Positions 1 to 6,802 of a DNA stretch of 37,142 nucleotides are shown one piece after another. The notes beneath the pieces are model-generated. The model did not search any database. It was not told where the DNA came from and saw nothing but the letters and a program-made list of their open reading frames with translations. Location: positions 1 to 37,142 of IMG/VR virus record IMGVR_UViG_3300023094_000026. One strand, written 5' to 3'. The position numbers and the translations under genes were made by a program. This DNA is from a virus. Each line of letters opens with the position of its first letter. Within the stretch, counting starts at the first letter, position 1.

Positions 1-1
1 A

Positions 2-49
2 GCCACCTCCGTTAGTGGCATCCTGCACATCACCGAGGGGGGTGTTTAA
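2..49 (+). CDS. 3' end of an upstream gene (partial)
   Basis: The first 16 codons of the window stay open in one frame and end in TAA at 47-49, directly before the GTG start of the tail fibre gene. The readable tail ends HITEGGV. Only the C-terminus is present, so no function can be given. Its position before the fibre suggests another tail or internal virion protein. A chance open frame of this length is quite possible. Confidence 0.45.
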   Translation, partial: ATSVSGILHITEGGV

Positions 50-1858
50 GTGCTTGGGCGCGCGGGGAGCTGGATTAATGGCGGTGGGGGTGGTGGGTCC
101 GGGGGCCTGCTCACGTCTGCACGATTCTGGTACTATCAAGATTTCGCTGCGGGCGCTGGTCCGGCGCTAACCATTACCCAGAACGAGAACGGAACTGGCG
201 GGACTTGGGTCGTAGGTAACATCGTTAACGGATCTGCCGTTGTTACAACCCAGTCTGGCGAGCCCATCTACGACAACGCTGCGGCACTTCCGGTTGACCT
301 GGTTAAAGTGCAGTCCCATGTGGGCGATGCAGTAGTTTTAAATTCCACCCCTGCCGTGGGTCAAGGTCCGGTGCGGATTTGGTACCTATACGCAACGGCT
401 GCCGATCAGGCAGCAGAAGACATGGAGATCGCGCCACGGTTCGTGAAGGAGGAGCGCTCGGAGTTTCTCGACGCCCGATACCTTAACGATGCCTTAAACC
501 TGTCAGACTTGCCGGACGTAGACGCGGCCCTCACTAACCTGGGGTTCACTGACCAGGCTGCTGGAAACGTGCTTCTCGGGGATGGACTTAAGAACTTCAC
601 CTCGGACGCCGATCTATTCTTTGATATCTCCAACACCCGTCTTGGCGTAGGAACCAATACTCCCGGACAGACATTGGATGTAAGCTCTGATACCAATCCC
701 ACGATCTTGCTGCGGACTCAGTCTACGAGCATACCCGACCTTAGGTTCCAGGCGGCCCGTGCGGCTAACGCCAACCTGCAAAATGGCGATGACATTGGAC
801 AGCTCTCTTTCTTTGGTAGAAACGCTGGCGCGACGAACGAGATGGTTAACGTGTTTGCCGAATACACTGGAGACGGGACCACGCGCACGGCTGACTTTGT
901 CATTGAAGCCTCTAATGCTGGAGCACCCGCCGAGAGGCTTCGGTTGTCGGGCGCCGGATTATTGACGGTTGGTGCTGCGAGCGTAAGCCAGGCCGGTGTG
1001 GTTGATGCGGTCGGCGTGCACGTTTCATCTTACCTCGCAGTAACCGAGACCGGTGGCGGAACTGATACCGTTTCCATCCTTGGCCCTGCGGCGGTTACGT
1101 CCTCGTACTCTATCTACCTTCCAGGAACACAAGGCGCTGCGGGCACAACCCTGATAAACGATAGCGCCGGTAATCTTACTTGGGCCACGGCTGGCACTGG
1201 TGCGGTGGACCCAGGAACCGCAGGTCGGCTTGCGCTGTATCCGGCTACCGGAGACACGGTAGACGATATATACGTCCAGAACGCAAACAACATATCGGTT
1301 GTAATTGATGCGCATAGCTCTCTTGCTACGGCTCGGTCCTATACGATCCCCGATGCGGGAGACAGCGCATTCTTTATTATGGGGGAGGGAGACCAAAGCA
1401 TTAACGGCAGTAAGACCTTCTCTCTTGCTGCCATTTTTAACGGGGGTATTGCCCTTACGGAGACCGGTGGTGGCAGTGATACGGTTACGGTGAATGCCGC
1501 CGCCGCCAGCGCCGCCTACGCCATCGTTCTTCCTGATGCGCAAGGTGGCGCAGGAACTACCCTTATTAATAACGGCTCTGGGGCGCTCTCTTGGGGCCAA
1601 GGCATTACCTATAAAGCGGGTGATGTGAATCTGTCGGCCACGGCCCTCTCGGTAGCGGTTACTTTTGCTACGGCAATGGCTAGTGCTAACTACACTCCGA
1701 CGTGTTCTTTCCGCAACACCGTGGATGCAGACCCCGTGTACCAGCCCTATACGATCATTGCCCAGAGTACGGCTGGATTCACAGTGGAGTGGAACGACCC
1801 CATCCAGGGCTCAAACGTAGAACTTCTATGGCAGGTGGTATCGCATTATGATCCGTAA
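50..1858 (+). CDS. Tail fibre-like protein with two internal repeats
   Basis: A 602-residue protein rich in Gly, Ala, Thr and Ser with no membrane segment and no signal peptide. It starts at GTG after a GAGGGGGG purine stretch, right behind the upstream stop. A Gly-rich hinge (residues about 11-19) follows the N-terminus. A motif of the type TETGGG-DTV ... Y-I-LP--QG-AGTTLIN--SG-L-W occurs twice, at about residues 331-377 and 470-516; this pattern is common in phage tail fibres and fibre-like bacterial adhesins. The last ~90 residues look like a beta-rich receptor-binding tip. It contains a single cysteine, unlike the exported protein encoded next. Fibre role is inferred from repeats and context. 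Confidence 0.75.
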   Translation: MLGRAGSWINGGGGGGSGGLLTSARFWYYQDFAAGAGPALTITQNENGTGGTWVVGNIVNGSAVVTTQSGEPIYDNAAALPVDLVKVQSHVGDAVVLNSTPAVGQGPVRIWYLYATAADQAAEDMEIAPRFVKEERSEFLDARYLNDALNLSDLPDVDAALTNLGFTDQAAGNVLLGDGLKNFTSDADLFFDISNTRLGVGTNTPGQTLDVSSDTNPTILLRTQSTSIPDLRFQAARAANANLQNGDDIGQLSFFGRNAGATNEMVNVFAEYTGDGTTRTADFVIEASNAGAPAERLRLSGAGLLTVGAASVSQAGVVDAVGVHVSSYLAVTETGGGTDTVSILGPAAVTSSYSIYLPGTQGAAGTTLINDSAGNLTWATAGTGAVDPGTAGRLALYPATGDTVDDIYVQNANNISVVIDAHSSLATARSYTIPDAGDSAFFIMGEGDQSINGSKTFSLAAIFNGGIALTETGGGSDTVTVNAAAASAAYAIVLPDAQGGAGTTLINNGSGALSWGQGITYKAGDVNLSATALSVAVTFATAMASANYTPTCSFRNTVDADPVYQPYTIIAQSTAGFTVEWNDPIQGSNVELLWQVVSHYDP

Positions 1859-2723
1859 TCTTTTAGTCCTCTTACTTCTTATCCCATCGCTCGCCAACGC
1901 GGCAGCATTCCAGTACGGCGGCGTGCGGTTTGACGTAGCCAATACGGCCACGACAGCGGGAACAACCACCTTAACCAATGCCTCTAAGCAGGAGCAGCGC
2001 TTCACCGGTACGACAACGCAGACCGTGGTCCTACCTGATGCCACCACTCTGTCCACGGGGTACTGGTATACCATCTCTAATTCCTCGACGGGTTTGGTGT
2101 CGGTGCAGGCTAGTGGTGGCGGAGCGCTGGCTGGCGTCCCGGCTGGATCTTCCCTGTCGTTCGTTCTCTTCACGAACTCAACGGCAGCGGGTGTGTGGTT
2201 CCCTCAAGGAGAGCCCCCTTTATCGGTGGCCTCCCCGGACTCTGGTTATGTTAATGCACTAAACTCTTTAGAGACGGATGGGCTACAGACCCAGGTTCGT
2301 ATCTTGGTTGGGGACTCAGGATCTGGTGGCGTAGCGGGCGTGGCCCCGGCTCCATCCGCAGGAGACGGCGCGGCTGGAAAGTACTTGTCAGCCACTGGCG
2401 CATATCTTGTGCCTACCGGAACTGGGATTCGCGGCGCCTATGTTGAGTGCGATGGAAGCTCCCAGGTATTAGCGTCCACCACTCCTTCCTGGATTACTTC
2501 TGTCGGAAATATTTCTGGCGGACAGTGCATTGTTACGATCACTGGTGGCGTGTTTTCTGCTGCGCCATTTTGTATCGTCTCGGGAGCCGTTAACGCCACA
2601 AATGACGTGGCGAAGGTTTCTGATCCCACCACTTCAACCTATCTTAGAACTCGCGCCATGTCGGCGGCCTCTGGCTCTGACTCTACATCTTATAACTACT
2701 ACGTTATGTGTATGCCTCAGTAG
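1848..2723 (+). CDS. Exported fibre-like protein with Sec signal peptide
   Basis: A 291-residue protein whose ATG overlaps the end of the tail fibre gene by 11 nt. Residues 1-18 form a classical Sec signal peptide: basic MIRN, a Leu/Ile core, then SLANA with probable cleavage after Ala18. The mature part is Gly/Ser/Thr/Ala-rich like a fibre, with a Tyr-rich C-terminus ending VMCMPQ. It has four cysteines, all in the last third (about residues 198, 224, 242 and 289), compatible with two disulfides. A signal peptide on a tail-module protein is unexpected. It could be a secreted receptor-binding or surface-display protein. Function is not established by sequence. Confidence 0.7.
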   Translation: MIRNLLVLLLLIPSLANAAAFQYGGVRFDVANTATTAGTTTLTNASKQEQRFTGTTTQTVVLPDATTLSTGYWYTISNSSTGLVSVQASGGGALAGVPAGSSLSFVLFTNSTAAGVWFPQGEPPLSVASPDSGYVNALNSLETDGLQTQVRILVGDSGSGGVAGVAPAPSAGDGAAGKYLSATGAYLVPTGTGIRGAYVECDGSSQVLASTTPSWITSVGNISGGQCIVTITGGVFSAAPFCIVSGAVNATNDVAKVSDPTTSTYLRTRAMSAASGSDSTSYNYYVMCMPQ

Positions 2724-2731
2724 GAGGAAAA

Positions 2732-2956
2732 ATGAGCAAATGGTTTAAAGAGCTTCAAGACATAGTTTGGTTCGTCGGCATCACTGTCAGTGTGATCGTG
2801 TGGGCTTTCACTTATTTTTCCTCTAAGTCAGAAGCTAGGGAATATACGGACCTCAAGTTTGATGGCATTAAGGAGTCGATACTGGACCTTAAGGCATCAG
2901 TAGATAAGCTAGACGCTCGGTCTATTAAGTTCATTGAAGAGATGCGTCGTCGATAG
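2732..2956 (+). CDS. Small membrane protein with coiled coil (possible inner-membrane spanin or holin partner)
   Basis: A 74-residue protein. The ATG at 2732 follows a strong AGGAGG; an upstream in-frame start at 2708 lies inside the preceding gene. A single transmembrane segment spans about residues 9-29 (VWFVGITVSVIVWAFTYF), followed by a charged helical segment with heptad-like Leu/Ile spacing to the C-terminus (EMRRR). The architecture, TM first and then a periplasmic or cytoplasmic coil, resembles i-spanins and small holin-associated proteins. It opens a run of tiny membrane genes ending with a lipoprotein, hence the lysis-cassette proposal. Confidence 0.6.
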   Translation: MSKWFKELQDIVWFVGITVSVIVWAFTYFSSKSEAREYTDLKFDGIKESILDLKASVDKLDARSIKFIEEMRRR

Positions 2957-2992
2957 ATTATTAGTACACTACAAAAAACACGGAGGTTCACT

Positions 2993-3223
2993 ATGCTAGA
3001 AGGTAAAGAATTAGAAGGTAAGATCGGTTCCATCGGTAGCTACTCGGTGGACATTAGCGACACCGGAATGCTCGCCGCTTCCGTTGGCCTGAACATCGAT
3101 CTCTTGGCTGAGCTGGCTAAGCTTGCCAAGAAGACCGGCACCAAGATCGACGACACTGTGGTCCAAGCGCTCATGAAGCTCTTTGGCCGCACGGAAGCTG
3201 AGATCGTAGCCGCCTTCGCCTAA
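2993..3223 (+). CDS. Small conserved-looking helical protein, unknown
   Basis: A 76-residue protein with an ideal GGAGG eight bases before ATG. The N-terminus is Gly/Ser-rich (GKIGSIGSYSVDIS). The rest predicts two or three amphipathic helices and ends in AEIVAAFA. There is no convincing membrane segment. It sits between two small membrane-protein genes in the presumed lysis/envelope cassette. I do not recognise the family. Confidence 0.6.
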   Translation: MLEGKELEGKIGSIGSYSVDISDTGMLAASVGLNIDLLAELAKLAKKTGTKIDDTVVQALMKLFGRTEAEIVAAFA

Positions 3224-3346
3224 ATGGTATTCTTGCGGCCCATACTAACGTGGCTTTTAATGAAGTCCATTGGGTGGGCCGTTAGTCTCTCTATCCTTGC
3301 TTGGGACTTCTACTGTTTCATGAAGGAGCGCCGGTGGAAGAGGTAG
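3224..3346 (+). CDS. 40-residue single-pass membrane peptide
   Basis: ATG directly abuts the TAA of the preceding gene (TAAATG). The 40 codons run in frame to TAG at 3344. A hydrophobic stretch (about residues 3-27, with several Trp) is followed by a strongly basic tail (KERRWKR), giving an N-out/C-in-type tiny membrane protein. It overlaps the next gene's GTG start by 13 nt, which supports translation coupling. It is holin- or antiholin-like in size and topology only. Confidence 0.55.
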   Translation: MVFLRPILTWLLMKSIGWAVSLSILAWDFYCFMKERRWKR

Positions 3347-3711
3347 ATATCATCAAGGCCGAGAAGCGTAAGCTACTCCAGGCTGTTACCTACAAGTCCC
3401 TCGACTATCTAATTACCGGATTTCTCACCGTGAATGCCCCCTTCCTTGTAACGGGAATTGTCGGAAAAATTTTTTCCATCATTTTAGATAAGGCCGTTTT
3501 AGGTCCTCTCTCGGAGTGGGCCGCCAAGGCGGGGTATTACTTTGCGGTAGACTTAGCGACCGCCGCCAAGGTCTCTAGCATTAAAGGCGCCCTAGAAGAC
3601 CTGCGGGTTTTTGAGCGCAAGTATGACCCATCTAGGCCCATGACTCCGGAGGAGAAGGAGGCTAATGACAAAGCGAACAAAGATATTGATGATGCTATTG
3701 GCTTTGATTAG
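3334..3711 (+). CDS. Membrane protein of the presumed lysis cassette (holin candidate)
   Basis: 125 residues from GTG at 3334, chosen because AGGAG lies six bases upstream; the frame is open from 3301 without a better signal. After a charged N-terminus (VEEVDIIKAEKRK) two hydrophobic segments follow (about residues 24-50 and 52-68), then a polar, acidic C-terminus (PMTPEEKEANDKANKDIDD). Two hydrophobic segments with a charged tail fit a class II-like holin, but there is no diagnostic motif. It overlaps the downstream lipoprotein gene by 47 nt. Confidence 0.6.
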   Translation: MEEVDIIKAEKRKLLQAVTYKSLDYLITGFLTVNAPFLVTGIVGKIFSIILDKAVLGPLSEWAAKAGYYFAVDLATAAKVSSIKGALEDLRVFERKYDPSRPMTPEEKEANDKANKDIDDAIGFD

Positions 3712-4009
3712 CTCGTCCTGCACCACCGTGCGGCTACCCGATGACCCGATCTTTACCATCAAGGGCAAGTTCGGGGCCCGTGTCTCTTATATGCGCGAGG
3801 AGTCTAAGGCGAAGAACCACGACATCTCTCTCGACGAGTGGAGGGCCATTGAGTACGGTAAGGCCTGCGTCTCTACGGACACTATTATTGGGTTGGTGGG
3901 AGCCATTAAGAAGATGTGCTCGGAGAACGCTACGACGTGCTACTGGTTTCGTAAGGAAGTTAAGTTAGCCACGGACGTCTTGAACGAAGTGGCACCGGAG
4001 GAACAATGA
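3665..4009 (+). CDS. Lipoprotein (outer-membrane spanin candidate)
   Basis: 114 residues; GGAGG directly precedes ATG. The N-terminus is a lipoprotein signal: MTKRTK, a Leu/Met/Ile core, then ISSS-Cys19, so the mature protein would be acylated at Cys19. Three further Cys lie in the mature part. Embedding of its start in the preceding membrane-protein gene (47-nt overlap, different frame) resembles Rz/Rz1-type organisation. It is longer than many o-spanins and not Pro-rich, so an alternative is a surface lipoprotein that blocks superinfection. Confidence 0.65.
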   Translation: MTKRTKILMMLLALISSSCTTVRLPDDPIFTIKGKFGARVSYMREESKAKNHDISLDEWRAIEYGKACVSTDTIIGLVGAIKKMCSENATTCYWFRKEVKLATDVLNEVAPEEQ

Positions 4010-4695
4010 ATTACGCGCACCTTGCAAAGACCTATATGTTTGCCGACGTTATCGTTCACGACCGGACGTACGCCGGATTGCAATGGCTGGGGCCAGGGGA
4101 GAAGCCAAGCGAGGAACAGTTCCGCGCCTTCCAGGTAGAGGAAGACCGCCAGAACTTCGTAAAGAACAACCTGCCTAAGCAAAAGGAAGCCGACCTTATG
4201 AAGGAGCGGCAGCGCCAGGCTCGGGCTGCGGCAGAAGACATGGCTATCCCACTGGAGAAGAAGATAGAGGCCGAGTGGCAATCGATCTATAACGAGATCG
4301 CTGATCTGCGCAAGAAGGCCGCCGAGACCCGTGGGGTGGTAGCCGCTATGGGAAAGATGGGAGAGGCTTGGGCGGAGATCTCTAAGGCTCAAGAGTCTAT
4401 CAACGAGGAAGCCCAGAGGTACCTTGCTGAGACTGACTGGTACTATACTCGGGAGAGTGAGACCAAGATCCAGGTGCCAGAAGAGGTCAAGGTTAAGCGC
4501 CAGGAAGCCAGAGAACGTATCCAGCACGGAGAGATCGTCTACGCCTCGTGGCAGAAGCTACGGGCCGCCGAGCGCCCATCCCGTCAAGAGATCAGGGACG
4601 CCATCCGCGAGGGCGGAGAGGCATTAGACAGGATTCGTAAGCTTTGCGGCGACGCATCTTTGAAGTTTCCAAAGCCGAAGAGAAAGATATTTTGA
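4006..4695 (+). CDS. Coiled-coil protein with tail-fibre-assembly (DUF4376-like) motif
   Basis: 229 residues, overlapping the lipoprotein stop by 4 nt (ATGA). It is highly charged and helical throughout (residues about 45-125 and 170-215 as long helices). Around residues 140-165 it carries YLAETDWYYTRESETK-IQVPEEV, which matches the L-x-x-TDWY-x-R-x-x-E-T-x-x-x-IP-E-V signature seen near the C-terminus of many phage tail-fibre assembly or DUF4376-type proteins. Role as a fibre chaperone is inferred from that motif and from lying downstream of fibre genes. The motif recall needs an HMM check. Confidence 0.55.
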   Translation: MNYAHLAKTYMFADVIVHDRTYAGLQWLGPGEKPSEEQFRAFQVEEDRQNFVKNNLPKQKEADLMKERQRQARAAAEDMAIPLEKKIEAEWQSIYNEIADLRKKAAETRGVVAAMGKMGEAWAEISKAQESINEEAQRYLAETDWYYTRESETKIQVPEEVKVKRQEARERIQHGEIVYASWQKLRAAERPSRQEIRDAIREGGEALDRIRKLCGDASLKFPKPKRKIF

Positions 4696-4901
4696 AAACA
4701 TCAGAGCTTATCGGGTTCCTTGAGGAGATGTGCTCGGTTCATGGGGACCATGACGTATTCGTACCCGGTGTTGGCGAGGACGTGCCCGTGGAGGGCGTGG
4801 TGGCTGTCTTGGTTCAAGAGAGTGGGCGGCAGTACTACGTGATCGCCGATGCTATGACGATAGACGGCACCGAGGCCGACGAGAACCTGCCAATCAACTA
4901 G
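4692..4901 (+). CDS. Small acidic protein, unknown
   Basis: 69 residues from TTG at 4692, which overlaps the previous stop (TTGA), the coupling pattern used across this genome; a longer TTG start at 4644 is possible. Predicted mixed alpha/beta, acidic (many Asp/Glu; ends TEADENLPIN). It is the last gene of the rightward late transcript. Its TAG at 4899-4901 shares the palindrome CTAG with the stop of the convergent nuclease gene. Confidence 0.6.
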   Translation: MKTSELIGFLEEMCSVHGDHDVFVPGVGEDVPVEGVVAVLVQESGRQYYVIADAMTIDGTEADENLPIN

Positions 4902-5506
4902 TCTTTGTCAGGCAGCGCTAGGGTGATGTCCCGGTAGAGGGGGTCTTGCTTAAGTGCAGCATTCTTATGCACGGTCGCTGCATACTCTTCGGCATAGGCT
5001 TTCAGTTCATCGTCTGGTAAGAAGCAGTAGGTCCTCGGATGACGGGGGTAACGCTTAGGGTCTGCGGTCGCGATAGCGATGCAGTCAAGTTGGTTGAACG
5101 CCACGCCAGACCTACAGCCCGCGCGGTATGCGTCCAGGAGGAACTGCTTTTGACCATCAGTTATTTGGACCTTGAAAATGAGCTTCTTTCTAGCCTCAAG
5201 GCGTTGAACGCGCTTCACTTCGATGTAGACGGCCAGGCCCCCAAAGAGGTACCCGGTTATATCTGGGATGGAAACCAGCTCGGCATTTTTCCGGTAGATC
5301 TTTCGCACGGGATCAAAAGTTCCCATGTTCTTAACCCGGTAGAAGAAGCCAATCTTAAGACTGTTCAATAGTTTGACGTAGATCTTCTGATCGACGCTCT
5401 CTTGCTGTCGCTTGGAGGTCTTCCTCCTCGCAGGGTGAGCCGCGAGGAGGGCCTGGTATTCCTTAGAGGTCAGGGTTGTATCCCCATTTACCGCCAGCGG
5501 GAACAT
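4898..5506 (-). CDS. VRR-NUC/PD-(D/E)XK-type nuclease
   Basis: 202 residues. The core has the order of the VRR-NUC branch of PD-(D/E)XK nucleases: PD at 81-82 (SIPDITGYL), then the E-x-K at 96-98 (YIEVKR), then a Gln at 119 in a helix (ITDGQKQFLLDAYRAG), followed by a Gly-Val strand. Such proteins cleave structured DNA, and some act as Holliday-junction resolvases; here it would act in recombination or replication with the ERF, exonuclease and SSB genes upstream in the same operon. It overlaps the preceding 98-residue gene by 44 nt. It is the last gene of the leftward operon. Confidence 0.8.
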   Translation of the reverse strand: MFPLAVNGDTTLTSKEYQALLAAHPARRKTSKRQQESVDQKIYVKLLNSLKIGFFYRVKNMGTFDPVRKIYRKNAELVSIPDITGYLFGGLAVYIEVKRVQRLEARKKLIFKVQITDGQKQFLLDAYRAGCRSGVAFNQLDCIAIATADPKRYPRHPRTYCFLPDDELKAYAEEYAATVHKNAALKQDPLYRDITLALPDKD

Positions 5507-5759
5507 CAGAGAACATCACGCCTTGGCGTCCGCCGAGGAAGGTGCCGGGCTCGCCTAGGATCACGAGGTCTACGGCGCCGTCTTCTGGTTTGAAGTTGGA
5601 CACAGCGGATGCGAGCTGGGTGATGATGGCGGGGAAGGCTTGGAGCTTCTCGCCGACAGCCGAGCGCATGACCTTGTGGTAGAGGACGTGCTTACCCACG
5701 AAGATCTTGGGGGCGGCCTTTTCTTTCTTCTCGACTACTTCTTCTTTGATTTTTGCCAT
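5463..5759 (-). CDS. Conserved-looking phage protein, unknown
   Basis: 98 residues with a strong AAGGAG seven bases before ATG. A lysine/glutamate-rich N-terminus (MAKIKEEVVEKKEKAAPK) precedes a compact domain with GEPGTFLGGRQGVMFSDVPAGG near the C-terminus. I do not recognise the family. It follows the longest gap in this part of the operon, with a possible promoter of its own, and overlaps the downstream nuclease. Confidence 0.7.
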   Translation of the reverse strand: MAKIKEEVVEKKEKAAPKIFVGKHVLYHKVMRSAVGEKLQAFPAIITQLASAVSNFKPEDGAVDLVILGEPGTFLGGRQGVMFSDVPAGGKWGYNPDL

Positions 5760-5851
5760 TTGAATTCTCCTTGTTGGAGAACAGGCTAACGCGAATCCCC
5801 TATTGGGAAAACCCGAAAACTTTTTTTATCCAAAATGGCATAATACCGGAC
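5760..5851 (-). promoter_or_regulatory. Possible internal promoter and leader before the 98-residue gene
   Basis: On the minus strand a TATTAT hexamer (plus-strand 5840-5845) lies about 85 bases before the start codon, followed by an A-run/T-rich tract and a small TCCC-AATA-GGGGA hairpin. There is no good -35, so this is a weak call based on one strong -10-like box and the gap in an otherwise gapless operon. Confidence 0.3.
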
Positions 5852-5950
5852 TTAACGCATGCCGAGGAACATGAGGCAGAGGCTAAAGATAGCGGCAAGC
5901 GAGAAGGCTAGGTGGATGAGGTCAACGGTGCGGGATTTGGTTAGATTCAT
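5852..5950 (-). CDS. 32-residue single-pass membrane peptide
   Basis: ATG at 5950 overlaps the TGA of the 47-residue membrane protein gene (ATGA). The 32 codons give a short polar start (MNLTKSRTVD), a transmembrane helix (about residues 11-30, LAFSLAAIFSLCLMFLG) and end MR. It pairs with the preceding small TM gene; such tandem tiny membrane proteins in phage early operons often target host membrane enzymes, but nothing here identifies a target. Confidence 0.55.
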   Translation of the reverse strand: MNLTKSRTVDLIHLAFSLAAIFSLCLMFLGMR

Positions 5951-6090
5951 TTTTTTAACTCCAGGTATTGTAGTTCGTACTTGTCTTGAAACTCTATGTC
6001 GTAGGCGAGAAACTCAAACGCCGCGTAGCAGATGGCGATTAGGACGGCGCCCCAGAAGATAAACTCCCAGTCATCGTTACGGTGCGACAT
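5947..6090 (-). CDS. 47-residue membrane protein
   Basis: AGGAGAG lies eight bases before the ATG at 6090. A single transmembrane segment (about residues 8-27, with Trp/Phe at its start) is followed by an acidic and then mixed-charge tail (FQDKYELQYLELKK). It is coupled by ATGA to the 32-residue peptide downstream. Function unknown. The pair TM-plus-tail and TM-only recalls spanin or holin pairs, but the early-operon position argues against lysis. Confidence 0.55.
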   Translation of the reverse strand: MSHRNDDWEFIFWGAVLIAICYAAFEFLAYDIEFQDKYELQYLELKK

Positions 6091-6214
6091 TGACCAGCTC
6101 TCCTAAGAGGGTGCCATCGGTGGAATAGACGAAGATAACGGGTTTGGTGTCGTAGTCGGCGCCTGGGCCAATGTAGGCGGCGGGCTGGTTGGCCTTGACC
6201 ACGATCACTTGCAT
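6077..6214 (-). CDS. 45-residue small protein, unknown
   Basis: Open frame from ATG at 6214 (or GTG at 6223) to TAA at 6077-6079, just downstream of the SSB-like gene and overlapping the next start by 14 nt. It looks beta-rich (MQVIVVKANQ... VIFVYSTDGTLLGELVNV). The ribosome-binding site is weak, so the start is uncertain. It fills what would otherwise be a gap in the operon, with codon use like its neighbours. Confidence 0.5.
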   Translation of the reverse strand: MQVIVVKANQPAAYIGPGADYDTKPVIFVYSTDGTLLGELVNVAP

Positions 6215-6239
6215 AATCTTCACGGCGGTTACGGGCTTA

Positions 6240-6590
6240 TTAGTCGTCTTGTCCATCGTCTATCTCTCCTTGTGGGCCGCGAGACTTGTGGCTGGCGGCT
6301 GGTAGTAGAATATAAAAGTCCTTAGCGTTGAGCACTACGCGGGAGGTGGGGCCTTCTTTAGGGAAGACGACCATATCGCCCTCTACGATCACGCGGTCTC
6401 CGATCTCGATGTCACGCTCTAGGGCCTTGGCGACATTACCGAAGAAGGAGATAGAGAACCAGTGCTCCTGGCGCTCACGCTCTCCGGAGCGCTTATTAAG
6501 GAACTTGGTGTGGTGGCAGAGGCGAAGGAATACGATCTCACCCTTGCGGGTTACTTTGCCGACGCTGCCGTGTACTTTAAATTCGTTCAT
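6240..6590 (-). CDS. ssb: Single-stranded DNA-binding protein-like (OB fold)
   Basis: 116 residues. The pattern fits a phage SSB: an N-terminal strand (FKVHGSVGKV), REG-IVFLRL, an aromatic central strand (HWFSISFFGNVAKAL), then IGDRVIVEGDMVVF and a last strand before the tail. The C-terminus ends GEIDDGQDD, an acidic tail like the one by which SSBs recruit partner proteins, though the usual terminal DxxF hydrophobic residue is absent. It would coat ssDNA during replication and ERF-mediated annealing. AAGGATGTA precedes the ATG. Confidence 0.75.
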   Translation of the reverse strand: MNEFKVHGSVGKVTRKGEIVFLRLCHHTKFLNKRSGERERQEHWFSISFFGNVAKALERDIEIGDRVIVEGDMVVFPKEGPTSRVVLNAKDFYILLPAASHKSRGPQGEIDDGQDD

Positions 6591-6802
6591 TACATCCTTT
6601 TAGTTTGAGCCCCCGTCTGGTGGGGGCAAGGCCCTGGAGACTATCCCCCAAGTCACCGGCATTTTCACGCTATCCCGGTCATCGTACAAAGAAAGAGATT
6701 CTCGGTAGTGTTAAACTATCAGATTATTAACCGCCGAACCCATGAAGCCGGGATGAGTTATGGAGGACCGGCCCAGCCTCACGAGCAATCCCCTTCTTTA
6801 AA
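6591..6802 (-). promoter_or_regulatory. 212-nt leader/intergenic region before the SSB-like gene
   Basis: This is one of the largest gaps in the early operon. It contains a perfect GCCCCC/GGGGGC hairpin with a 7-nt loop (6609-6627) close to the SSB start, and an AT-rich imperfect palindrome TAGT-GTTAA-ACTA (6706-6718). No U-tract follows the hairpin on either strand, so an intrinsic terminator is unlikely; a transcript-stabilising stem or protein-binding site fits better. I see no convincing reading frame in it. Confidence 0.4.

Noticed and set aside
1025-1600. 191-codon antisense frame over the tail fibre
   Set aside because: Shadow of a Gly/Ala/Thr-rich gene; composition not protein-like and no start signal.
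3940-4527. 195-codon antisense frame over the coiled-coil gene
   Set aside because: Leu-rich mirror of a Lys/Glu-rich coding strand, a well-known artefact.
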